From Costus lasius (taxonomy: Eukaryota > Streptophyta > Magnoliopsida > Zingiberales > Costaceae): 64,000 bases of DNA. The stretch spans positions 103,877,565 through 103,941,564 of the forward strand of contig CM050451.1 in assembly GCA_027563935.2 (NCBI GenBank). The letters run 5' to 3'. Below the pieces are notes generated by a model, which was given only the letters and a program-made list of their open reading frames with translations, had not been told where the DNA came from and searched no databases. Positions 1 to 10,989 of this stretch are shown piece after piece. Position numbers and translations under genes: made by a program. Position 1 is the stretch's first letter; every line of letters begins with the position of its first letter.

Positions 1-1
1 T

Positions 2-991
2 AGCATATCGCGGCCTGCTATCGAAGCTAACAAGTTCGAGATCAAGCCATCACTTGTACAGATGGTGCAGCAGAACCAATTCAGTGGAACAGCCACTGAA
101 GATCCTAACCTTCATTTATCTATCTTTTTGGAATGTTGCGATACTCTTAAGATTAACGGTGCTCATCCTGATGCTATTAAACTGAGACTCTTCCCTTTTT
201 CTCTCAGGGATCGAGCTAGGGTGTGGTTGCAGTCTTTACCGCAGGCATCAATCACAACGTGGGAACAGCTATCGCAAGCTTTTCTGGCAAAGTACTTCCC
301 ACCAAGCAAGACCGCCCAGCTCATGAATCAAATCACCAACTTTGCCCAACGAGAAGGAGAGTCCCTGTATGAAGCATGGGACCGTTTCAAAGAATTATTG
401 AGAATGTGCCCACACCATGGTCTACAGAAATGGGTGATCATCCACACCTTCTACAGTGGATTGCTATACCAGACCAGACTTTCTGTAGATGCTACTGCTG
501 GTGGGGCATTAATGAACAAGAACTATGATGATGCGATGCAGTTGATAGAGGATATAGCTCTCAACCATTATCAGTGGTCAGGAGAGAGGAGCCAGCATAC
601 TCGGAATTCAGGGAAGTTTGATGCTAACTCAATTGATTCTCTAATGGCAAAAGTAGATTCACTTTCTTCTAAAATTGATTTTATTAATGTATCTACTTCT
701 AATTCTTTGACTTGTGATGTTTGTGGTGTGATAGGACATTCTGCTGATAACTGCCACATCTTGAGCGCCCCCTCTGAACAAGTCAATGCCATTGGGAATT
801 TCAGGAACCAGAATGACCCCTACTCGAGCACATACAATCTGGGATGGAGAAATCACCTGAATTTCTCCTACAGGTTAAATCAAGGGCAAGTTCCTCCTGC
901 TATTTTTTCTAATCAAAATTTCTCTTCTAATTTCAGGCCTCCCGGTATACAGCATCCATCTGCCAATCAAGGACAACAAGATCCTCCATAG
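2..991 (+). pseudogene. gag: Athila-1 gag (5'-partial), ends at in-frame TAG
   Basis: Retrotransposon capsid protein that would form the particle around the element RNA. The frame is open from position 2. Residues matching plant gag (PFSLRDRARVWLQSLP, then SQAFLAKYFPPSKT and GESLYEAWDRFKELL) run from about 180 to 400. A zinc-knuckle-like CDVCGVIGHSADNC, a C-x2-C-x4-H-x4-C pattern, lies near 710-755. A TAG at 989-991 ends the frame, but coding resumes in the same frame straight after it. The stop is therefore either decay (probably CAG to TAG) or, less likely, a readthrough site. The N-terminus is outside the window. Confidence 0.88.
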
Positions 992-3778
992 AAGTCCAGA
1001 TTGGAATCCATGTTGGAAGATTTTATGCCAAGTCAAATGAAACACAATGATTCTATGAGTGAGCAGATTCGTCAACTGAACATGAAAGTGGACTCTGTAT
1101 TGACTCAGCAAAAGATGATGGAGAATCAGATCTTGCAGCTTGACCAACGAACCAGTCTAATGCAGGAAAAGATTAATCATAACGAGCATTGCAGTGCAAT
1201 AACGATGAGGAGCGGGATCCAGCTAGAAGATCCAAAGACGCCTGAACCTAAGGAAAGAGCAAGGCAAAGTCCATCTGAGAAAGTTCAACTGGATGAGGAT
1301 TCTGCAGCCAACCCAGAGTCAGAGGAGCAAAATTTTAATGCGCAAAAGGAGCATGATTATGTTCCGCCTCCACCATACAAACCGCTTATCTCATTTCCTC
1401 AGCGACTAGCTAAAGCTAAATTGGATCGGCAGTTTGGAAAATTTTTAGAGGTATTAAAAAAACTCTATATCAATATTCCTTTCACTGATGCTCTTTCTGA
1501 AATGCCAGCATACACTAAGTTTTTAAAGGAGATCCTTTCCAAGAAAAGAAAAATTGATGAACAAGGGATAGTTTCCCTGACTGAAGAATGCAGTGTCGTC
1601 CTCCAGAACAAGCTTCCGCCCAAACTGAAAGACCCAGGGAGTTTTTCTATTCCCTGTCAAATTGGGAATATGCCTTTTGATAGTACCCTATGCGATTTAG
1701 GAGCTAGCGTGAGTTTAATTCCCTTGTCTATCTGTAGGAAGTTAGGTATGGATGAGATGAAGCCCACCTCTATATCCCTTCAACTAGCTGATCGATCAAT
1801 ACGCCATCCAGTTGGAATCATTGAAGATGTGCCGATCAAAGTGGGAGATATTTTTATCCCCGCGGATTTTATGGTGTTAGAAATGGAAGAAGACGTTCGA
1901 CTACCCATCATTCTGGGGCGCCCTTTTCTAGCAACTGCCGGCACTGTTATTGATGTGAAAAATGAGAAATTGGTACTGAATGTTGGTGAGGAGAAGATAG
2001 AGTTTGATTTATCTTCAGCTCTAAAGAAACCATCTCTTGTAGGGTCTTGCTACGAAATTGATACTAAGGAGGACCTCATTGAACCTACCCCAACAGCCGC
2101 TAAGGACACTTGGGAAGTCTGTTTGCTGAGTGATGAACCTGAGGATAGTGTTGATGAGCATCAGGATCATGCAGAAGGCTTAGGAGTTGCGCACTCTGAG
2201 GGATTTAGAAGAGCGCAGTTCGAAAGCCTTGGAGAGGTTCAGTCTGGCCCTTCTGCAAAGAAGGAGTTAGAGTTTAAACCCCTTCCCGATAATCTTAAGT
2301 ATGAATTCCTTGATGCTAACTCTAGCTGTCCTGTCATCATTAGTGCTGACCTTAGTGTAGAAGAAACTGTGAAGCTACTGAAAGAATTGCACCTCCACAA
2401 ACAAGTAATTGGTTATTCATTGGAAGACATTAAAGGAATTAATCCCTCATTCTGCATGCACAGGATTTTCTTGGAGAGCGACAGTAAAGCTTCGGTGGAA
2501 TTCCAACGCCTGTTAAACCCAAACATGAAGGAAGTGGTCAAGAAGGAGATATTAAAGTTACTCGATGCGGGGGTTATATACCCAATATCAAACAGTGAAT
2601 GGGTAAGTCCGGTGCATGTCGTGCCTAAGAAGGGTGGAGTTACGGTGATTAAAAACGAGAGCAACGAGCTTATCCCTACCCGTACTGTGACTGGTTGGTG
2701 CATGTGCATCGACTACAGGAAGCTGAACAAAGCAACACGCAAAGACCACTACCCCCTTCCTTTTATTGACCAGATGCTTGAGCGGATAGCAAAGAACTCT
2801 CATTTCTATTTCCTAGACGGCTTCTCCGGATTTTTCCAGATCCCAATCCATCCAGACGACCAGGAGAAGACCACTTTCACCTGCCCCTATGGGACATTTG
2901 CTTACCGCCGGATGCCTTTTGGGCTATGCAACGCCCCCGCCACTTTCCAAAGATGCATGGTTTCAATATTCTTTGATTTCATAAAAAACGTAATGGATGA
3001 CTTCTCAGTTTACGGTACTTCATTTGATATTTGCTTGGCTAACCTCTCTAGAGTGCTGAACAGGTGTAAAGAAGTTAACCTTGTCTTGAACTGGAAGAAA
3101 TGCCATTTCATGGTGCGAGAAGGGATAGTGCTTGGACATCTAATCTTAGAACGTGGGATTGAAGTTGATAGATCCAAAGTGGATGCCATTGAAAAGATGC
3201 CACCACCCTCATCTGAAAAGGGAGTTCGAAGTTTTCTTGGGCATACCGGTTTTTATCGGCGTTTTATTAGAGATTTTTCAAAGATTGCTAGACCATTGAC
3301 TAACTTGCTCGCTAAAGATGTTCCTTTTTCTTTTGACCAGGATTGCATAACATCTTTTGAAAAACTGAAGACAGCCTTGATCTCAGCCCCTGTCATGCAG
3401 CCGCCCAATTGGACACTCCCGTTCGAGCTCATATGCGACGCCAGCGATTTCGCAGTTGGAGCAGTACTAGGACAGCGAGAAGATAATAAGTTGCATGTCA
3501 TTTATTATGCGAGCAGGACACTGAATGAAGCTCAAATCAACTACGCTACCACAGAGAAGGAGCTCCTTGCTATTATTTTCGCTTTTGACAAGTTTAGATC
3601 CTATGTTATTGATTCAAAAGTAATCATGTATACTGATCATGCAGCCATCAGGTACCTTCTAACCAAGAAAGATGCAAAACCACGATTGATTCGCTGGATC
3701 CTCTTACTACAAGAATTTGATCTAGAAATCCGCGACAAGAAAGGCTCAGAGAACCTGGTGGCTGATCATTTATCCTGA
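992..3778 (+). pseudogene. pol: Athila-1 pol part 1: protease, reverse transcriptase, RNase H
   Basis: Continues the gag frame; the first ATG is at 1001. An aspartic protease motif CDLGASVSLIP lies near 1690, with the ILGRPFL partner near 1912. RT begins around 2400 (CIDYRKLNKATRKDHYPLPF near 2705) and carries the catalytic MDDFSVYG near 2993. RNase H follows, with CDASD near 3435, [11 protein letters not shown] near 3543 and TDHAAIRYLL near 3634. Compared with Athila-2 about four residues are missing just before MDDFS, an in-frame deletion next to the active site. A TGA at 3776-3778 stands where related elements read DHLSR, so it is most simply CGA to TGA. The product would copy element RNA into DNA. 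Confidence 0.93.
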
Positions 3779-5086
3779 TTGCCACATGAGGATCAAGAAG
3801 AGGAGAGTTGCCGGGACATTAATGATTATTTCCCTGATGAGCATCTCCTAACCTTAACCGAAATTGAAGCTCCGTGGTATGCTGACTATGTAAATTATTT
3901 AGTGTCTGACGTCATTCCCTTTAATCTTTCGTGGCAGCAAAAGAAGAGATTTCTACACGACGTGAAACACTATTATTGGGACAATCCTCTCCTATTTCGA
4001 AGGTGCGCCGATGGCCTCTTTCGGCGGTGTATACCTAAGATAGAGATCCAAGATGTACTATTTCACTGCCACTCATCTCCTTATGGAGGCCACGCTAGTG
4101 CTTTGAAGACAGCCTTCAAAGTACTGCAATTCAGACTTTACTGGCCTAACATTTTTCGGGATGTCTGGCGATTCATTACTCATTGCGATCAGTGTCAACG
4201 ATCAGGTAGCATTTCCAAAAGAGATGAGTTACCATTAACCAACATTTTAGAACTAAAAATCTTTGACGTCTGGGGAATGGACTTTATGGGACTATTCCCA
4301 TCGTCCTGTATTCATCGCTTCATACTGGTGGCCGTCGACTATGTCTCCAAATGGGTGGAAGCCTCAGCCGAACACACTTCAGATGCAAAGGCAGTCACCC
4401 GTATTCTTAAGTGTACCATCTTCCCCAGATTCGGTGTACCGCGAGTCCTGATAAGCGATGGCAGTTCCCACTTCCTGAATCACAAGTTAGCCTCGCTATT
4501 AAGGAAATACGGGGTAACCCACAAGGTCGCAACCCCTCACCATCCACAGACCAGTGGCCAGGTGGAAGTATCAAACAGGGAAATAAAGAATATCTTGCAG
4601 AAGACGGTCAACTTTTCAAGAACTGATTGGTCATTAAAACTAGATGACGCACTATGGGCTTATAGAACAACATTCAAAACCCCGCTAGGAATGTCCCCCT
4701 ATCAGCTAGTATACGGCAAGTCCTGCCATCTCCTAGTTGAAGTTGAGCACAGAGCTTATTGGGTGGTCCGAAAGCAAAATTATGACCTCCAAAGTGCTGG
4801 CGACAAACGGAAACTCCAACTAAATGAACTCGATGAAATCCGTCTGTCTGCCTACCACAACGCAAAGATTTACAAAGAGAGGACGAAGCGATGGCATGAT
4901 AAGCACATTGTCGTAAAGAACTTCCAAGTGGGAGACTATATCCTTCTGTTTAACTCACGGTTAAAACTCTTTCTAGGAAAGTTAAGGACGAGATGGTCTG
5001 GGCCATTCATTGTGAAGAGAATTTTCCCACATGGAGCTGTTGAAATATGGAGCCAACGATCAGGAACCTTCAAAGTGAATGGATAG
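3779..5086 (+). pseudogene. pol: Athila-1 pol part 2: integrase
   Basis: Same frame as the upstream pol, separated only by TGA at 3776. The HHCC zinc-binding part ([10 protein letters not shown] then HCDQCQ) lies at about 4060-4200. The catalytic core shows WGMDF (first Asp, about 4275), LISDGSSHF (second Asp, about 4450) and [11 protein letters not shown] (Glu, about 4555). The C-terminal [16 protein letters not shown] follows near 5000. The frame ends at TAG 5084-5086, where the usual Athila ending reads VNGQRLK; downstream codons RLKLYF continue in frame to a TGA near 5171. This again looks like CAG to TAG. Integrase would insert the cDNA into the genome. Confidence 0.92.
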
Positions 5087-5939
5087 CGTTTGAAACTGTA
5101 TTTCACACAAGATATCATCGACAAAGGGGTCTCATTACATATCTCTGATCCTCCACCTCCAGACCCACCTTGAGCACCACTACAGTCAAGCTAATGACCC
5201 TAAAGAAGCACTTGTTGGGAGGCAACCCAACCTCTAGTTCAATCTCTTGTTTTCTTATTTATTTTCATGCTTTAGATGATTTTATTTTTCAGTTTTTCTT
5301 TCATATTTATGCTCTCTAGGCTGTACCACACTGATAGGATTTTTTTTGGATTTTTCAGGTATCATCGAGCCATGCACGGTCGCACCCATGCATCCATGCA
5401 CGGCCATGCACGGCTCGGTTATCTCTTCCCAACGCATGACCGAAAGATACACGGGCAGGGGTGTGAAGGAGCGCACGGCCGTGAACACCTGAGGCGACTT
5501 TCACCCGAGGCATGCACGGACGTGCCCGTGCACCGATGCACGGCCGTGCATCATAAGTGACTTCAATTGACCCGATCTGACCGAGAGCTACACAGGCTAG
5601 GCCATGTATCCATACATGGCCGTGCACGATAAGTGATAAAAAGAGGAGGATACACAAGCTCGTGCACACCCGTGCACGAAACCCTAGCCGCCGCCGCCGC
5701 CTTCCCGATCCGCCACCTCCGGTGCCCGATAGACCACCGGCGACCCTCCATCGTCTTTCCCACCTTCCGGCGATTGTTTCCCCCAAACTTCCGGCACCGA
5801 TCCGTACCTCACGACGCCGTCCGCCGCAACCCTAGCTTCGGTTGCCGCCCGCACTTCCACCACCATCGTCCGCTTTTCTTCGTCGCCGATATCTCGAAAG
5901 CCTCCTACTCAGCATCAGCTACCTCCCCGCACCTCTAAG
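5087..5939 (+). other. Athila-1 post-pol spacer with palindrome cluster
   Basis: Non-coding stretch between integrase and the env-position ORF. It holds a TTGTTGGGAGGCAACCCAA motif near 5212-5230, which I recognise from other plant Athila-like elements, then a cluster of CACGG/CCGTG palindromes (5360-5650), then a GC-rich leader running into the ATG at 5940. Small ORFs across the palindromes (MHGRTHASMHG-like) are by-products of the repeats, not genes. Confidence 0.7.
5360..5650 (+). repeat. Cluster of CACGGCCGTG-like palindromes (Athila-1, post-pol)
   Basis: At least eight variants of GCACGGCCGTGC or CCATGCACGG lie within 290 bp, for example near 5370, 5395, 5473, 5515, 5540, 5605, 5625 and 5665. 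Many are paired as CGTGC..GCACGG and would form short hairpins in RNA or DNA. The same motif vocabulary returns in the 3' LTR (8445-8630). Confidence 0.75.
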
Positions 5940-7160
5940 ATGTCCAGACGCAAGCAACCCATCTCCAAACACGTGGCCTCCTCTTCTCACGCCGCCGGCG
6001 AACCTCATCCGCCACCTGCCTTGCCACCTACACCTTATGGGATCATCTGCCATGATCCAGAGCAACTTGTCAAGCTTACTGCCCTCGCACGCCGCCCAGT
6101 GATCACCACTAGATTCCTCGTTCATGGTACTCTCAACACTCTTGGCTTCTATGAAGATGTACAATGGTTGTTTCAACACATAGGATGGGAATAATTCGTC
6201 ACCATCTGCTACCCCACCTACATCCCCATTGTACTGGAGTCCTTATCATCCATGGAGTTCCATGCTAGCATTCACACTGATGAAGACGACGACAGTCTAT
6301 CCTTCCGGCTGAACAACACCGAATATATGTTTACACTGACAGAGTTGAACTCTATATATGGTTTTCCTATAGACGGGACAAGGCTCACACCTACCGCATT
6401 CAATGATAGCAATTTCTGGGCTGAACTGACCGATCTGAGACCCTTTGACACCAAGACAGCTAGAGCCACCTACCTCAGGAACCCTATTTTGAAGTATGTG
6501 CATCGTGTCATGGCACATACCATCTTTGGACGAGGAGAGTCTGATGGCCTAGTCCGAGCATTTGAGCTTCAATTTTTATGGGCAATGCTGCATGGAGTCC
6601 GCCTCAACACTGCTTTCCACTTTGCCCGACAACTCTAGAAAGTATCAAGGGCATCGAAAGGTGCAATAGCTCTCGGGGGACTTCTCACCCCTATCGTTTG
6701 CACAGTAGGGATTCATCCCTACCAAATGGAGCAAACCCGGGGCAACTGCCGACTTGATCTCGATTCCTGCGTTTCGATGCAGATGATAGTGAAGGAAGGT
6801 GAACTTTACAGCTTGATCTTCCCCGGGAGTGATGTGAAGTTGCCACTGCCAAACCCTGCATGCACCACTATTCGTGAGCGGCGGAACTGGAGAGTAGAAG
6901 CAGTTGAAGATGTGGATGTGCTTCTTGCAACTGAACCACCGCAACCTGCTCAGCAACGCCCTTCTACCCAGCTCGACCGCATTGAGGCCTATGTCCGCTT
7001 TATCCGGGATGCATAGGAAGAGACTCACCTGTCTGTCTCTAACGGCAATTACCGGATCCAACAACTTGAGGCAGAAGTGGAGCGCCAAGGACGAACACAG
7101 TCCTCTATTTTAGAGTATGTGCATGAGCTTCAGGCAAGACTGCGTCGGCGTTGGGGATGA
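5940..7160 (+). pseudogene. Athila-1 env-position ORF (Athila ORF-1 / plant transposon protein type)
   Basis: One frame runs from ATG 5940 to TGA 7160 and is broken by in-frame stops at 6192 (TAA), 6636 (TAG) and 7014 (TAG). Between the stops the text is continuous and matches the Athila-2 copy at 33208-34653: RFLVHGTLNTLGFY, NSIYGFPIDG, NPILKYVHRVMAHTIFGRGESD, LPLPNPACTTIRERRNWR. A Pro-rich N-terminus and a Glu/Gln-rich C-terminus, possibly coiled coil, flank the core. The family is common in plant Athila elements and sits where env would be, but I see no signal peptide or clear membrane segment, so an envelope role is not supported. Function unknown. Confidence 0.8.
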
Positions 7161-8188
7161 GCTTCTTTGGTTTCACCTGTCACTTGGTCAGCTTTCTGTT
7201 TTTCCAGTAGTTTATTTTAGTTATTAGTTTTCATCTGTCTGCTTTTAGTTTATTACATTCTTAGTTGCATGTTTTAGTTTTCTTAGTTGTATCAACATCT
7301 ATAGTGTCTTACCCAACCCCACTCTATTCATTCATGATATTTGCTTTGTCTTTTAGTATTGCATTGATCTATGCCTACTTGATTGCTTGGGATTGAAATC
7401 TTGACTTTTATCTGCCAATGGTCTATAATGGTTATGGTTTGCACATATGATTCTTTGGTTTACTGTAGTTGATTGATGTAATTAACCCGATTCATCATTG
7501 GTAGAATCTTGAAGAGTATGCTTGTTATTTCACCTTAGCCTTGATATGCATCTCATGGGTAGAAAGTGATTGTATCTAGTTTCTGTCTCTACTTTATTTG
7601 TGCACTTTGTCATGGGGGTTAGAAATAAAAATGGTGGTACCGAAGTGTTCTTGTACATTGCACTTTGTACTTCCACTTGGCACTATTTATAGCATCTCAC
7701 TAAAAAAGGGTTAGTGGTACCTAAGTCCCTTGTTCATCATACTTGGCACTAACCCCATGGTTTTCAATAATAACAGTGGTACCGAAGTGGTACCGAAGCA
7801 AAGCTTGGCACTTGACACTGTTTGTTCTTATATATATATATATATATAAAAAGGCACCACATAGGGACTATGTGGTACTGATGCTATTCTCCCATGACTT
7901 AGTATACAATATTATGCCTTCTGAAAGCTTGATCAATCATATCATGTGCATGAGATGCATTGTAGGGGTTTCTGGTTATGTAATTTTGCATGTTCTATAA
8001 ATTGTATTCATGATAATTGGTTTAATTTGCTTTCCATACTGCATTATAACCTAAAGAGTTGTTGTGTTTAACCATTAACCTCATTAGACCTACTTAAGCT
8101 ACTTTGAGATTCCTTATTCCATGTCATCATTGTATTCTAAACAATTCAATTGCTTGAGGACAAGCAAAACTTTAAGTCCGATGTATTT
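7161..8188 (+). other. Athila-1 3' non-coding region up to the 3' LTR
   Basis: AT-rich, no credible ORF. It holds repeated GTGGTACCGAAG and TTGGCACT motifs (7630-7810) and a short TA run (7831-7850). The same motif group and a much longer TA run occupy the same place in Athila-2. It ends with the conserved TTGCTTGAGGACAAGCAAA (about 8151-8169), a near-perfect inverted repeat just before the LTR. Confidence 0.65.
8170..8188 (+). promoter_or_regulatory. Presumed plus-strand priming region before the 3' LTR
   Basis: The stretch between the GAGGACAAGC box and the LTR start is where a polypurine tract belongs. Here it is only weakly purine-rich (AACTTTAAGTCCGATGTATT), as in Athila-2. Position rather than composition supports the call. 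Confidence 0.35.
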
Positions 8189-9642
8189 TGATGACATGTA
8201 AAAATATGATATTTCGTGACTCAATTTCATTCTTATTTTAGAGCATAATACATGTTTCGTCTCATATATTTACTCAAATGCTTCATATTCTTCAGAACCT
8301 TCACTTTTCCTCTATTTTAATGAAATGTAGGTATTTGGCCTCAAAATCGATGGAATTTGGAGAATCTGAAGGTATGGGACGATTCATCATGATGAGACGG
8401 AGCTACACGCCAAATTTCAGCCCAAACGGAGCTTTCTACAGAGTACACGGTCGTGGGTGTGCACCCATACACGGCCATGCATCACCCAGACAACCCAGAC
8501 CTTCCTGAGCCGTGCACGGGCGTGACCGTGCATCCATACACGGCCGTAAAGAGTAATTTGTGCGCAGGATTGGATTTCCTGAGCCGTGCATGGGCATGGC
8601 CTTGCATCCATGCACGGCCATGTATCGTCGCGAACTGCTCGACAGGCGTACGATATTTCGCCCGTAACATTCTATTCTAGGTTTGGAATTGGACAAAATT
8701 TGGGGAGTACCTTCCCAACTTAGCCACGAACGATTAGGGACCAGAATCATCGGATTTGGAGAGGCAACCGAGGAGAACGAGCGAAAAAGGCGAGACCTTA
8801 GGGTTTTGGGGGAATTTCGGAGGCGACAACATTGTTTCGGCTGGATTTCTTCGTCGTTCCGGTGTGGATCTTCAAGCTGGACCTTCTTCCATTGACGATC
8901 TACCCTCCCTTTGGTTTGATTTAATTATTATGAGAGATACTGTGCTTAACGATGTACACACTAGCGTAAACTCTTCTTTTCGGGGTTTGGGCGTAGCCCA
9001 CTGTAAGAATGCTTGATATTAATATTTGATCTATATATTTCTTCACTTATCCTTGTTCTTATTCATGTTTAGGATGTTTTAATTCTTGTTTACATACTGG
9101 CCATATGCATGCATGCTTTAGATGTCGAGGGAAGGACTGAGAGGTGAACCTTGACCATCGGAACCCCTAGACTGGACTGGTGATTTCGTGTTGCAAGAGC
9201 ACTCGAAATCACTCGAGGAACCCTAATCTTTCACAGATCCCATTGGATCTGCCTTAACCCTAGTAAGCCACGAGAGTAGGAGACTTGGGTTAAGACGGAT
9301 ACTGGACTGTGTCCTGAGAAAGGTTACCTTGAGAACTTAGATAAAAATTTATTTAAATTGTCAAGCCCTAATATTTATGCATGCTTCAGTGTGGTGAAAC
9401 CTAAAGCCCCGAATCTCTCTCATAATCTCAAAACCCCTTTTGTTTTGCTCTCTGCGCTGCTTGTTCTTAATCCGCCTTAGTTTAATTGCTTGCTCTAGGA
9501 TTTTAGACCCTTCTCCATTAATCGTTAACCTAGCTATTGATTTATTGATTAGTTAGTACTTGACCCTAGTCCCTGTGGGTTCGATCTTAATTATTACACA
9601 ATAGACCGTGCACTTGCGGTAGCAGCCGTTTAGGCCCTATCA
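8189..9642 (+). repeat. Athila-1 3' LTR (about 1454 bp)
   Basis: The start is set by TGATGACATG following the pre-LTR box, in the same relation as in Athila-2. The end is set by TATCA at 9642, after a GTGCACTTGCGGTAGC block that matches the end of the Athila-2 LTR (GTGCACTTGTGGTACG). TGAT..ATCA forms the terminal inverted dinucleotides. The next base belongs to the interrupted opposite-strand gag. The LTR holds a palindrome cluster in its first third. The 5' LTR is outside the window, so LTR divergence and age cannot be judged. Confidence 0.8.
8445..8630 (+). repeat. Three-unit palindrome array in the Athila-1 LTR
   Basis: Three related units (GTGCACCCATACACGGCC near 8460, GTGCATCCATACACGGCC near 8527, TTGCATCCATGCACGGCC near 8603) are spaced about 67 and 76 bp. 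Each is preceded by CCTGAGCCGTGCA-like sequence or a diverged form of it. Confidence 0.75.
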
Positions 9643-9647
9643 TAACA

Positions 9648-10871
9648 CTACGGGCCAACCTCTTGGGCCGTAGGCGGGCTGCAAGGAGCAGGGGTTCGGG
9701 GGTCACGTCGCTCTAGCGCGATGTGCAACGAGCGACGAGGACAGTCCCGGTTGAAGTGACCGATTTGGTTACAATGACGACAAGGGCCCGGAGGGACAGC
9801 GGCAAGGGGCGCCTTGCCCCTCTCCTCCCAAGTCAAACGTGGTGGAGGCTCTTCGCATGGCGCATCCCGGGGTGGGTGACGAGGGCCAGTGTGGTTCGGA
9901 CACGGTGGCGCCTCAAAACGAGGTGGCGGGACAGGCGCCAGAGGTGCATGGACGGGCCGACGAGCCGGGAGATGGTCAGCACGATGGATGTGCGACTTGA
10001 GGTTCAACTCGACCTCGCGGGCATGGTGAAGGACAAGAAGGATCGTGTCGAGGCCATAGGTGGGCAGAGCGCGCCGGATCTCCTCGCAGAGACCATTGCG
10101 GAACCGAGAAAGGGTGAAGGCGGGATCCTCCTTAAGGTTGCTTCGGATGTCGAGCTCGTCGAAGCGAGTGTGGTACTCGTCGATGGTGTCAGACCCTTGG
10201 GAAATGACCGAGTAAGAATCGAGGAGGCACTGTCGATAGGTGGGCGGTACGTACTTCTCTCGAAGTCGGTAGCACATCTCCTCCCACCGGGTGATGGGGA
10301 GAAGGCGCTAGTCCACTAATTGGCGCTCCACGTTCGTCCAATACAACCGAGCAGGGCTGGTTAGCAAAAGACGGACGTAGCTGACCTTAAGGTGTTCGGA
10401 CATGGCGCTCCACTCAAAGTAGTTATCGACAGCGGTGGCCCAATCGAGGAAGACATGGGGGTCAAGGCTACCATTGAAAATCGGGAGGTCAACACGCGTG
10501 AGCCGGCGGACCTCGTCGTCCTCGCGGCTACGCGGGGCAGGCCGACGCAGAGGAGGAGCATCCTCGGTCCACGCAGACTCATTAGCGAAAGGGTCAAAGC
10601 GGGGTGAGTCGTTGGCGCGCATCCGCAGCGGGGCCAACAGAGGAGGAACACTAAGCGAGGGCTGACCCTCGATGGGTTTAGCACGGAGTTCCGCGACTTG
10701 GTCCATTAGATGTTGGACCGATGACATTAAATGTTGAAACATGGTCTCCATCGCTTCCAAGCGTGTGGACAGCGCGTCGACCGACTCCATCCTAGGGTGA
10801 GGACTCTCTTCAGTCGCAACGGGCACTTGGGTTGGGGGATTCTGATACGATGTTCCTGATCTAGTGGTCAT
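9648..10871 (-). pseudogene. gag: Gypsy gag, one in-frame stop, truncated by Athila-1
   Basis: The minus-strand frame starts at ATG 10871 (MTTRSGTSYQNPPTQ), followed by a predicted coiled-coil-like LEAMETMFQHLMSSVQHLMDQVAEL. It reads through LPIFNGSLDPHVFLDW to a TAG at 10308-10310, then resumes in the same frame (EEMCYRLREKYVPPTYRQ) to a stop at 9648. The CCHC knuckle CRHCNQIGHFNRDCP is intact near 9745-9790. The TAG falls where related gags continue, so it is probably a point mutation. The protein would be the capsid precursor. Its C-terminal end meets the Athila-1 LTR within 6 bp. Confidence 0.87.
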
Positions 10872-10970
10872 GATGCAAAGATGCGTATGAATGCGGAAAG
10901 CAAAGCCGGGAAAACCGAATGAGATGCAATGAACGAGACCGGCAGAGCTAGACGAAAGTTAGCTCCTAAC

Positions 10971-10986
10971 CTCGCTTTGATACCAA
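10971..10986 (-). promoter_or_regulatory. Primer-binding site, tRNA-Met type
   Basis: The minus strand reads TGGTATCAAAGCGAGG, close to the common plant site TGGTATCAGAGC (3' end of initiator tRNA-Met). It lies three bases inside the LTR end, as expected for minus-strand priming. Confidence 0.8.
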
Positions 10987-10989
10987 ATT

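Larger units (their letters stand above)
1..9642 (+). mobile_element. Athila-1: Athila-type Ty3/gypsy LTR retrotransposon (5' end outside window)
   Basis: The order gag, protease, reverse transcriptase, RNase H, integrase, post-pol ORF and 3' LTR is that of Ty3/gypsy elements. The RT motif MDDFSVYG, the protease motif DLGAS and an extra ORF after pol point to the Athila lineage. The 5' LTR and the start of gag lie before the window. Gag through integrase is a single frame from position 2 to 5086, interrupted only by in-frame stops at 989 and 3776, so decay is light. The element ends at 9642 with TATCA and abuts a gag on the opposite strand, so it is a nested insertion. The target duplication is predicted to be TAACA (9643-9647), but its partner is not visible. 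Confidence 0.93.

Noticed and set aside
5276..5560. ORF reading MHGRTHASMHGHAR-like repeats
   Set aside because: It is a direct read of the CACGG/CATGC palindromes; other frames and strands give equally long frames. No gene support.
9723..10319. 198-codon plus-strand ORF
   Set aside because: Antisense shadow of the minus-strand gag, which has a zinc knuckle and a primer site upstream.
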